From Bacteroidales bacterium UBA5226 (GTDB taxonomy: Bacteria; Bacteroidota; Bacteroidia; Bacteroidales; UBA932), in the NCBI GenBank assembly GCA_002409325.1, contig DHUU01000016.1, forward strand, positions 70,329 through 108,020: a stretch of DNA of 37,692 nt. The letters run 5' to 3'. The translations under genes were made by a program, and so were the position numbers. The notes beneath the pieces are model-generated. The model ran no database searches, had not been told where the DNA came from, and saw only the letters and a list, made by a program, of their open reading frames with translations. This document shows, in pieces, positions 9,038-15,923 of this stretch (position 1 is its first letter; each line of letters opens with the position of its first letter).

Positions 9038-9686
9038 GAACGGCAAGCAACGTTTCGCATCCCCAGACCATTTGCCCCTTTCTGACCAAAACCTTTGCAT
9101 CCAACGGCAAGAGGACGTCTACCCGTGAGCCAAATTTGATGATCCCCATTTCGCTGCCCTGCAACACCTGTTTACCTGTTCTGGCTTTGCAGACCACACG
9201 TCTGGCTATCAGTCCGGCTATCTGCCGTACTCCTATATGATGTTTTCCCTGATTAAGGAACAGGGTGGTGTGTTCATTTTTGTCTGAAGATTTGGGATGC
9301 CAGGCCACCATTTTATCCCCGGGATGGTATTTATAATAGATAATATCTCCACCACAAGGATACCAGTTCACGTGCACGTTAAAAAGGTTCATGAAAATGG
9401 ACACCTGCAACTTTTTTTCCTGGAGAAACTCATTCACCTCAACCTCCTGGATCATGACGATCCTGCCATCGGCCGGGGCAACAATACCGTCATCACGGAA
9501 CAGGATATCACGGTTGGGTACACGGAAAAACATCAGTGTCTGCGCCAGGACCAGCAACGATATCAGGATAAAAAGGGTAAGTATCCAGATATTGTAGAGA
9601 GAAAAGGAAAAGATTACAGCTAGAAAAACTACAATGGCCATCAATACTATAACGATAGTGCTTCTGCCTTCTTTATGGATTCGCAT
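9030..9686 (-). CDS. psd: Phosphatidylserine decarboxylase, short archaeal-like form
   Basis: The enzyme decarboxylates phosphatidylserine to phosphatidylethanolamine at the inner membrane. Two N-terminal membrane segments span about residues 10-55 (STIVIVLMAIVVFL, WILTLFILISLLVLAQ). Then come FFRVPNRD, APADGRIV, FMNLFNVHVNWYP, a GKHH segment and QIAGLIARRVV. The self-cleavage site is FGSR (Gly186-Ser187), where the Ser becomes the pyruvoyl group; E. coli Psd has LGST there. The 218-residue length and this motif place it in the short PSD-A subfamily. It is the last gene of the rsfS-ftsH-cdsA-psd run, 6 bp after cdsA, and pairs naturally with CdsA in phospholipid synthesis. A phosphatidylserine synthase gene is not in the window. 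Confidence 0.92.
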   Translation of the reverse strand: MRIHKEGRSTIVIVLMAIVVFLAVIFSFSLYNIWILTLFILISLLVLAQTLMFFRVPNRDILFRDDGIVAPADGRIVMIQEVEVNEFLQEKKLQVSIFMNLFNVHVNWYPCGGDIIYYKYHPGDKMVAWHPKSSDKNEHTTLFLNQGKHHIGVRQIAGLIARRVVCKARTGKQVLQGSEMGIIKFGSRVDVLLPLDAKVLVRKGQMVWGCETLLAVLR

Positions 9687-9692
9687 CGGGTA

Positions 9693-10532
9693 TCAACCTC
9701 TTAATAAGATAAACAACACATAGACTATAGCTACAGGCATAGCTATCAGGGCTCCGTCAAAACGGTCCAGCAATCCTCCGTGGCCCGGCATAATTTTTCC
9801 TGCATCTTTTACCCCAAAATACCTTTTCATTGCAGATTCGGTTAAATCTCCGATAACACCAAAAACGCTAATGATCAGAGCTAAAATAACGCAATGATAC
9901 CAGGAAAAGGGCAGCATCTCGAGTTTGAACAAAACAAGTGCGGCCGCCAGAGAAAAAACAAGGCTTCCTGCAAAACCTTCCCAGGATTTTTTTGGGGAAA
10001 TCGCGGGACACATTTTGTGGCCGTTTTTTTGTCCGAAACCCATTCCTATAAGATACCCTCCAACGTCAGATACCCAAAGAAGGATGAACAGGACCAGAAG
10101 GTACATTCCTTGAAACATGCCCAAGGAATTGAATACCAGAAAATTGAACATAGAAAAGGGAACGGCAATATACACCAGGGGCAGAAAAAGGAAGGCGGCA
10201 GAACGGTATGCGTCTTCCGATTTGTTGAATAAAACAGAAATCCATGCTGCCGTTACAGGAAGAGGTAGCGATAAAAGGAAGTATTTTGCGGTCCATGTCC
10301 CGTAACGGGCCATAACATAAGTTGCAAGCATAAGCATGACAGAGGAGAGAAAACCGAAAATCTGTCCGGTCCTGTTCCAGGAACCCAGAGACATTCTGTA
10401 AAACTCTATGACCATAATGCCCACACAGGCTGTCATAAGGGCAGCATATCCAAAGGGGTGCAGCAACAGCCCTGCGATCATCAGGACCAGGAAAACCAGG
10501 CCGCTTAAGGACCTTTTAACCAACGTGCTCAC
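9693..10532 (-). CDS. cdsA: Phosphatidate cytidylyltransferase
   Basis: CdsA makes CDP-diacylglycerol from phosphatidic acid and CTP, the entry to all phospholipid head-group pathways. The protein is almost wholly membrane-embedded, with about eight hydrophobic segments. The C-terminal family signature is clear: SDVGGYLIGMGFGQ, SPKKSWEGFAGSL, then VFGVIGDLTESAMKRYFGVKDAGKIMPGHGGLLDRFDG (positions roughly 155-270). The start is a GTG at 10530-10532 overlapping the ftsH stop by 17 bp; no ATG fits better. The length of 279 residues is typical. psd, the next gene, uses the product of a downstream step. Confidence 0.94.
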   Translation of the reverse strand: MSTLVKRSLSGLVFLVLMIAGLLLHPFGYAALMTACVGIMVIEFYRMSLGSWNRTGQIFGFLSSVMLMLATYVMARYGTWTAKYFLLSLPLPVTAAWISVLFNKSEDAYRSAAFLFLPLVYIAVPFSMFNFLVFNSLGMFQGMYLLVLFILLWVSDVGGYLIGMGFGQKNGHKMCPAISPKKSWEGFAGSLVFSLAAALVLFKLEMLPFSWYHCVILALIISVFGVIGDLTESAMKRYFGVKDAGKIMPGHGGLLDRFDGALIAMPVAIVYVLFILLRG

Positions 10533-12507
10533 TTGTTTCTTCCGGGTTAGTAAGTTCTGCTAGCAGTTTTTCAGCCAATTGACGCTTCCCAAAAATGGTT
10601 TCAAGATCATCGGAAAAAATCACTTCTTTTTCCAAAAGCTGGTTGGCCAGCTTAAGAAATCCTTCCTTATATTCCTTCAGTACATTACGGGCCGTATCGT
10701 ATGCCTGATCTATGATACGCCTGACTTCCCTGTCAATGAGCTGGGCTGTGGTTTCACTATAAGGTTTCCCCAGGTTGAAGCCAGCGTTCTCGGTGGAATC
10801 ATAAAAAGAGACATTTCCTATCTTATCACTCATCCCAAAATAAGCCACCATGGCATAAGCCTGCCGTGTTACTTTTTCCAGATCGTTCATTGCTCCCGTG
10901 GAAATCTGACCGATCATCAATTCCTCTGCGGCACGGCCTCCCAGGGCAGATGCCATTTCATCCATCATTTGTTCTACAGTGGTTATTTGCCGTTCCTCGG
11001 GAAGGTACCAGGCGGCTCCCAGAGCGCGGCCACGTGGAATGATGGTCACTTTGAGCAGTGGATTGGCATGCCTGAGCATCCAGCTTACAGTCGCATGACC
11101 GCTTTCATGGAAAGCTATGGTGCGTTTTTCCTGTGGACTGATGATCTTGCTCTTCCTTTCCAGTCCCCCCACAATACGGTCTATGGCATCCAGGAAATCC
11201 TGTTTTTGTATGGCATTCTTATTTTTCCGGGCTGCAATCAAGGCTGCTTCATTGCAGACATTGGCGATATCTGCGCCGGAAAAACCGGGTGTCTGCTTGG
11301 ACAGGAAGGCCAGATCGAATCCTTCTTCCAGTTTTAAACCGCGTGAATGGACCTTGAATATCTCAAGACGTTCCTTTAATTCGGGCAGGTCTACATGTAT
11401 CTGACGGTCAAATCGACCTGCACGCATCAGGGCCTTGTCAAGAACATCAGCCCGGTTGGTTGCAGCCAGAATAATCACACCGCTGTTGGATCCAAAACCG
11501 TCCATTTCTGTAAGGAGTTGGTTCAATGTGTTTTCTCTCTCATCGTTAGAAGTAAACCCGGAATTCTTGCTCCTTGCCCTGCCTACAGCGTCAATTTCAT
11601 CTATAAACACTATGCATGGAGCCTTCTCTTTGGCCTGCCTGAAAAGATCCCTAACCCTTGAAGCCCCCACACCCACGAACATTTCCACAAAATCCGAGCC
11701 CGAGATGGAAAAGAAAGGAACGTTCGCCTCTCCGGCCACCGCTTTGGCCAGCAGTGTTTTTCCTGTTCCCGGAGGTCCCACCAGCAAAGCACCTTTTGGG
11801 ATCTTGCCTCCCAGGTTCGTGTATTTTCCCGGATTCTTGAGGAAATCCACAATCTCCATAACCTCCACCTTGGCTTCTTCCAATCCGGCCACATCTTTGA
11901 AAGTAACATTGGCAACGGTTTTATCTTTTTCAAAAAGTTTCGCCTGCGAGCGGCCTACATTGAAAATGCCGCCCCCGCCGGTTCCGCCTTCCGGACCCCT
12001 TGACATACGTCTGAACATAAAGACCCACATCAGGATGAGCAAAACAGGAAACAGGAGCCATTCAATGATCCTGCCCCAGTAACTGGCACGTTGTTCTATT
12101 TCAATTTTAAAACGCTGTTCCTCAGGCAATGAATTGCGCAATTGCTCAAATTGAGCTTCTGCATCAAAGTTGTCTGTTACAATAAAATAAAACTGCGGGG
12201 CAAACTTAGGCACTTTGTCCCCAAATTTTGCCTTATATTGTTCCAGAGCATCTGGTCTTATGTGCAATTCGGCCCGTTGCAGATTGCTTATGTACACGAT
12301 TTTTTCAATTTCACCCCTGAGTCCCATCTGCTCTTTTACGGTGATCCATTCAGTTTTTACTGGATCTCCGGACCGGTTGGAAAACATGAAATAGATAATC
12401 AGGCCAATCAATATGACATAAACCCAAAGAAAAGGGTTTATGCGCCTTTTAATTGGTAATTGTGGTGATTTATTTAGTTTGTTCTTGTTGGGAAAGTTTC
12501 CGTTCAT
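10516..12507 (-). CDS. ftsH: ATP-dependent zinc metalloprotease FtsH
   Basis: FtsH is a membrane-anchored hexameric AAA+ protease that degrades misfolded membrane proteins and some regulators. There are two transmembrane helices (about residues 25-42, NPFLWVYVILIGLIIYFM, and 148-168, EWLLFPVLLILMWVFMF) flanking a periplasmic domain. The AAA+ module has Walker A VGPPGTGKTLLAK, Walker B CIVFIDEIDAVGR, and the second region of homology ATNRADVLDKALMRAGRFDRQ. The M41 zinc site is FHESGHATVSW; the common form is HEAGH, so Ser replaces Ala with no loss of ligands. The length of 663 residues is normal. It follows rsfS by 11 bp. Confidence 0.96.
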   Translation of the reverse strand: MNGNFPNKNKLNKSPQLPIKRRINPFLWVYVILIGLIIYFMFSNRSGDPVKTEWITVKEQMGLRGEIEKIVYISNLQRAELHIRPDALEQYKAKFGDKVPKFAPQFYFIVTDNFDAEAQFEQLRNSLPEEQRFKIEIEQRASYWGRIIEWLLFPVLLILMWVFMFRRMSRGPEGGTGGGGIFNVGRSQAKLFEKDKTVANVTFKDVAGLEEAKVEVMEIVDFLKNPGKYTNLGGKIPKGALLVGPPGTGKTLLAKAVAGEANVPFFSISGSDFVEMFVGVGASRVRDLFRQAKEKAPCIVFIDEIDAVGRARSKNSGFTSNDERENTLNQLLTEMDGFGSNSGVIILAATNRADVLDKALMRAGRFDRQIHVDLPELKERLEIFKVHSRGLKLEEGFDLAFLSKQTPGFSGADIANVCNEAALIAARKNKNAIQKQDFLDAIDRIVGGLERKSKIISPQEKRTIAFHESGHATVSWMLRHANPLLKVTIIPRGRALGAAWYLPEERQITTVEQMMDEMASALGGRAAEELMIGQISTGAMNDLEKVTRQAYAMVAYFGMSDKIGNVSFYDSTENAGFNLGKPYSETTAQLIDREVRRIIDQAYDTARNVLKEYKEGFLKLANQLLEKEVIFSDDLETIFGKRQLAEKLLAELTNPEETSEHVG

Positions 12508-12518
12508 AATAAATTACA

Positions 12519-12857
12519 TTAATTGAAATGCTGCGTAACGGCATCGGCCCACAGGTCTTCCAGCCGGTAAAACCGCCTGTATTCGGTCTGGAAAATGTGA
12601 ACCACAATATCGCTGTAGTCCAGGATTACCCAGAAGCGATTCTCTTTTCCCTGGCTTCTCCTTACCTGTCGCCTGGCTTTCAAAGCCATTTGCTCTTCCA
12701 CATGGTCTGCGATGGCAGCAACCTGTACACCGGAATCGGCATGACAGATGACAAAATAGTCACAAATGGTGGTGTCCAGCTTCCTCAGATCCATACTGCA
12801 TACACCTTGCGCTTTTTTGTCCAGCATAGCCCCGGTAATTATTTTAATATCTTTCAT
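12519..12857 (-). CDS. rsfS: Ribosome silencing factor RsfS
   Basis: RsfS (the Iojap/RsfA family) binds ribosomal protein L14 and blocks 50S-30S joining in poor conditions. The 112-residue sequence shows the family pattern: LRKLDTTICDYFVICHADSG, QVAAIADHVEEQM, then ENRFWVILDYSDIVVHIF and the RRFYRLEDLWADA ending. It is the first gene of the rsfS-ftsH-cdsA-psd unit, an order common in Bacteroidetes. A TACCTTTG promoter box lies 20 bp upstream of the ATG, and birA is divergent. Confidence 0.93.
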   Translation of the reverse strand: MKDIKIITGAMLDKKAQGVCSMDLRKLDTTICDYFVICHADSGVQVAAIADHVEEQMALKARRQVRRSQGKENRFWVILDYSDIVVHIFQTEYRRFYRLEDLWADAVTQHFN

Positions 12858-12877
12858 TCGTTATTTTCAAGCCCTTA

Positions 12878-12885
12878 CAAAGGTA
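12878..12885 (-). promoter_or_regulatory. -7 promoter box for the rsfS operon
   Basis: The minus strand reads TACCTTTG, a full TANNTTTG match, 20 bp before the rsfS start. It overlaps a perfect inverted repeat, CCTTAC-AAAG-GTAAGG, at 12873-12888. Confidence 0.55.
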
Positions 12886-12897
12886 AGGATAAATTAG

Positions 12898-12905
12898 TAC
12901 TTTTG
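12898..12905 (+). promoter_or_regulatory. -7 promoter box for birA
   Basis: TACTTTTG is a full TANNTTTG match. It ends 5 bp before the birA ATG at 12911, so transcription would begin at or very near the start codon and the mRNA would be almost leaderless. Confidence 0.45.
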
Positions 12906-12910
12906 CGACT

Positions 12911-13570
12911 ATGTTTGAGTTGCAAATCATCCGGTTTGAAGAAATCGATTCAACAAACTCAGAAGCCCGCCGCCACCTTGACCATGCCGGGGAAGGGACT
13001 GTCTGGACGGCCTCTTTCCAGACAAACGGACGCGGGCAATACTCCCGCATATGGGAAAGCAACAAAGGCCTGAACCTGTTGGCCACCCTGCTGCTCAGAC
13101 CTGTATTTCTTCCGGCGAACAGGCAATTCCTTATTTCAAAGTGCACTGCGCTGGCCATTTGTGATTTTCTTGTCACCCTTGACTTGTCTGCGAGCATAAA
13201 ATGGCCAAACGACATATATATAGGCCCCAATAAGATCTGCGGTATTCTCATTGAGCATCAGCTTTCGGGGAACAACCTCACCTCCAGCATTATAGGCTTT
13301 GGAATCAACGTAAATCAAACGAAATTCCAGGGAGCTCCCAATCCCACATCCATTGCTATTGAAACAGGGGTACTACACGATGTGGATGTGTTATTACCGC
13401 AAGTACTCCAACAAATACAAAAGTGGTACCAAACACTATGTAACGGGGATAGCGGCAAAATTGACAGGTCTTATGATAAGTCGCTAATCAATAAACCTGA
13501 TTACGAAAAAAACCGGGCTATAGATGCGGCAAATTTTTTAGCTGCGGTCCCGGGGCCATCTTCAGATTGA
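12911..13570 (+). CDS. birA: Biotin--[acetyl-CoA-carboxylase] ligase, C-terminal domain missing
   Basis: BirA activates biotin with ATP and attaches it to the carboxylase carrier lysine. The catalytic domain is complete: EEIDSTNSEA, QTNGRGQYSRIWES (biotinyl-AMP loop; canonical GRGRxGR is changed to GRGQYSR at 40-46), ISKCTALAICDFL, SIKWPNDIYI (97-104) and KICGILIEHQL. No N-terminal DNA-binding domain is present, so it is a class I ligase. The reading frame ends at residue 219. The last 23 codons overlap pyrF on the other strand, and I cannot see the small C-terminal SH3-like domain (about 45-50 residues) that normally follows. It is divergent from rsfS. Confidence 0.88.
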   Translation: MFELQIIRFEEIDSTNSEARRHLDHAGEGTVWTASFQTNGRGQYSRIWESNKGLNLLATLLLRPVFLPANRQFLISKCTALAICDFLVTLDLSASIKWPNDIYIGPNKICGILIEHQLSGNNLTSSIIGFGINVNQTKFQGAPNPTSIAIETGVLHDVDVLLPQVLQQIQKWYQTLCNGDSGKIDRSYDKSLINKPDYEKNRAIDAANFLAAVPGPSSD

Positions 13571-14262
13571 ACGATCGCCCTTGAAACATTGATCAGAATA
13601 TCTCCCGAGGTTGTTTTGGCCTGACGCATAACTTCTTCTACGGTGCCTCCCTGGATTCCCACCCCCGGGATAAGCAGAAAACGGTCCGGTGCGGCTTTCC
13701 TTATCTGGTGCAACATTTCCGGGCGGGTTGCACCGGCCACGTACATCAGCCTGTCCCGGTCTGCCCAAGTATTTGCTGTCTCTATGATTTTTCTGAAAAG
13801 CGGTGTGCCCTCCGGGTTCTCAAACAACTGAAAATCTGTGGCTGAATGATTGGAGGTCAGGGTAAGCAGGATAACCCATTTGTTTTTGTATTCAAGAAAA
13901 GGGGCCACTGAGTCATAACCCATGTAAGGAGATGCGGTCACCGCATCAAAATCCATTCTATCAAAGAACGTTCGTGCGTATTCCCTGGCTGTGTTGCCAA
14001 TATCTCCTCTTTTGGCATCGGCTATCAGGAAATGGTCCGGGAACCGGGTCCGTATGTAGGACACAGTTTCTTGCAGACACTTCCAGCCCTCCCATCCGGA
14101 TGCCTCGAAAAAAGCCGTATTTGCTTTGAAAGCAACGCAATACGGGGCAGTTTCCTCTACAATTCGCCGGATCGCTTCGAGGGAAACCGGAGCCATATCC
14201 AGTCCTATACACAGGCAGCTGCCTTTTAGGTGTATCTTATGGTTAAGTGTTTGACGTGTCAT
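13501..14262 (-). CDS. pyrF: Orotidine 5'-phosphate decarboxylase (type 2)
   Basis: PyrF performs the last step of UMP synthesis, decarboxylating orotidine 5'-phosphate. The catalytic motif is LIADAKRGDIGNTAREYA, with the Lys-Asp pairs of the active site. Other matches are CLCIGLDM at the first strand, VTASPYMGYDSVAPFL, and LLIPGVGIQGGTVEEV for phosphate binding. The 253-residue length and the sequence context of the DAKRGD motif fit the type 2 subfamily common in Bacteroidetes. Its start overlaps the prfA stop by 20 bp. Its 3' end overlaps birA tail-to-tail by 70 bp. Confidence 0.95.
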   Translation of the reverse strand: MTRQTLNHKIHLKGSCLCIGLDMAPVSLEAIRRIVEETAPYCVAFKANTAFFEASGWEGWKCLQETVSYIRTRFPDHFLIADAKRGDIGNTAREYARTFFDRMDFDAVTASPYMGYDSVAPFLEYKNKWVILLTLTSNHSATDFQLFENPEGTPLFRKIIETANTWADRDRLMYVAGATRPEMLHQIRKAAPDRFLLIPGVGIQGGTVEEVMRQAKTTSGDILINVSRAIVQSEDGPGTAAKKFAASIARFFS

Positions 14263-15334
14263 CTTTAAGTCGTTCTGTGTTTTCTGCTATATGCAACAAA
14301 TCAATCACTTCCTGGATCTCTCCGTCCATGAACACAGGTAGGTTATGCATGGTATAATTAATCCTGTGATCTGTCACGCGGCTCTGGGGATAGTTGTAAG
14401 TCCTTATCTTAGCGGAACGGTCTCCGGTAGAAACCATGGTCTTTCTCTTGGCAGAAATGTCGTTCAGATACTTCTCATATTCCATATTGTAGATCCTTGT
14501 CCGCAACTCCGAAAGGGCTTTTTCATAGTTTTTCAACTGAGATTTTTCATCCTGGCACTGCACCACAATCCCGGTTGGTATGTGGGTAAGACGTATGGCC
14601 GAATAGGTTGTGTTAACGCTCTGTCCGCCTGGGCCGGAAGAACAGAAAGTGTCCTTGCGGATGTCCTTGTCGTTAAGTTCCACGTCAAATTCATCAGCCT
14701 CAGGAAGGACGGCAACTGAAGCAGCAGAAGTGTGTACCCTACCCTGTGTTTCTGTCTGGGGAACCCGCTGCACCCTGTGAACTCCGCTTTCGTACTTAAG
14801 TACGCCATACACACCTGACCCTGTTATCTTGAAAATAATCTCTTTGTAACCTCCGGAAGTTCCTTCGGAAACTCCTGTAACTTCCAGTTTCCATCCTTTC
14901 TTTTCGGTAAATTTACTGTACATTCTGAACAGATCCCCTGCAAAGATTGACGCCTCGTCTCCCCCTGTGCCGGCCCGAATCTCCATAATGGCGTCTTTGC
15001 TGTCCTGTGGATCGGCCGGGATGAGCAGGATTTTTATCTTTTGCTCCATTTCAGGTATTTCTTCTTCCAGGCGGTTAATTTCTTCTTTGGCAAATTCGCG
15101 CATTTCCTCATCCTTTTCTGTAAGCAGGAGTTCTCTGGCACTGGACAGGTTACGCATGGCATTGCGGTATTTGTCGCCAGCCCTTACGATGGGTTCCATC
15201 CCGGCATATTCCTTATTCAGGGCAACATAACGTTTCATGTCCTGAACCAGAGTGTGATCTGACAGTTGCCGTTCCAGTGATTCGAATTTGCGGCGGACGC
15301 CCTCCAGTTTGTTCAATAATGAATTTTCAGGCAT
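14243..15334 (-). CDS. prfA: Peptide chain release factor 1
   Basis: RF1 recognises UAA and UAG and triggers peptide release. An N-terminal helical domain (about 1-105) is followed by EIRAGTGGDEASIF. The anticodon-like PxT tripeptide is PQT (192-194), with GRVHTSAASVAV after it. The peptidyl-transferase motif SSGPGGQSVN has GGQ at 236-238. The C-terminal helix carries TYNYPQSRVTDHRINYT. PxT rather than SPF identifies RF1 over RF2. The length of 363 residues is normal. A TATCTTTG box lies 17 bp upstream. pyrF overlaps its 3' end by 20 bp. Confidence 0.96.
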   Translation of the reverse strand: MPENSLLNKLEGVRRKFESLERQLSDHTLVQDMKRYVALNKEYAGMEPIVRAGDKYRNAMRNLSSARELLLTEKDEEMREFAKEEINRLEEEIPEMEQKIKILLIPADPQDSKDAIMEIRAGTGGDEASIFAGDLFRMYSKFTEKKGWKLEVTGVSEGTSGGYKEIIFKITGSGVYGVLKYESGVHRVQRVPQTETQGRVHTSAASVAVLPEADEFDVELNDKDIRKDTFCSSGPGGQSVNTTYSAIRLTHIPTGIVVQCQDEKSQLKNYEKALSELRTRIYNMEYEKYLNDISAKRKTMVSTGDRSAKIRTYNYPQSRVTDHRINYTMHNLPVFMDGEIQEVIDLLHIAENTERLKDDTSNT

Positions 15335-15351
15335 ACTTTATAATTAACGCG

Positions 15352-15359
15352 CAAAGATA
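15352..15359 (-). promoter_or_regulatory. -7 promoter box for prfA-pyrF
   Basis: The minus strand reads TATCTTTG, a full TANNTTTG match 17 bp before the prfA ATG. It lies just after the hydrogenase-operon terminator hairpin, so prfA starts a new transcript. Confidence 0.6.
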
Positions 15360-15378
15360 CTTTTTTTCAGGAAAACAA

Positions 15379-15411
15379 ACAGGGAGTGTACCTCACCGGC
15401 ACACTCCCTGT
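15379..15411 (-). terminator. Terminator hairpin of the hydrogenase operon
   Basis: A perfect 11-bp inverted repeat, ACAGGGAGTGT and ACACTCCCTGT, encloses an 11-base loop. On the minus strand it is followed by TTTGTTTTCC and a further T-poor stretch. It lies 18 bp after the hydC stop and before the prfA promoter, as expected of an intrinsic terminator closing the operon. Confidence 0.75.
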
Positions 15412-15428
15412 AAGATTTCCTGGCCTGG

Positions 15429-15905
15429 TTACTCGTACTGACTCAGGATATCCTTTATCATTTCCGGTTCCAGGCGGCCATGGACCTTATCACCAATCAT
15501 CATGACCGGGGCCAGTCCGCAGGCACCTATACAGCGAAGGCAATCCAGAGAAAACTTACCATCTTCGGTCACCTGTCCCACCTTGATCTTGAGTTCCTTT
15601 TCAAGCACCTCTACAATTTTCTCAGCACCACGAACATAACATGCTGTTCCCAAACATACGGAAATGGGATATTTACCTTTGGGAGTCATCGTAAAGAACG
15701 AGTAGAAAGATACTACCCCGTATACTTTGGCAAGGGGCATATTCAGGTTCAGGGAAATTTCCAGCTGGACCGGTTCGGGTAAATAACCGAAATGCTCCTG
15801 GGTAGCGTGAAGGATGTTGATCAGTTCACTTCTCTTGTTCCCGAAAGATTCACATATTTCTTTTATTGTCTGCTTGTGACAATCATTTATTTCAAACTTG
15901 ATCAT
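15429..15905 (-). CDS. hydC: NAD-linked [FeFe]-hydrogenase subunit HydC (NuoE-like)
   Basis: This is a thioredoxin-fold [2Fe-2S] protein homologous to complex I NuoE and to the gamma subunit of HydABC hydrogenases. The N-terminal helical region has LINILHATQEHFGYLP, followed by VYGVVSFYSFF. Cluster ligands are Cys84 and Cys89 (VCLGTACYVRGA) and Cys125 and Cys129 (RCIGACGLAPVM). At 158 residues it has the full family length. It is the last gene before the hairpin at 15379, 18 bp after hydA. In the complex it should sit beside HydB and take part in NADH electron transfer. Confidence 0.9.
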   Translation of the reverse strand: MIKFEINDCHKQTIKEICESFGNKRSELINILHATQEHFGYLPEPVQLEISLNLNMPLAKVYGVVSFYSFFTMTPKGKYPISVCLGTACYVRGAEKIVEVLEKELKIKVGQVTEDGKFSLDCLRCIGACGLAPVMMIGDKVHGRLEPEMIKDILSQYE

Positions 15906-15923
15906 AGGAATAGAAATTAATGG

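Noticed and set aside
10579..12082. Long open frames antisense to ftsH and similar frames elsewhere
   Set aside because: They mirror strongly conserved genes, have no recognisable domains and no promoter boxes or plausible starts; they are shadows of the real frames.
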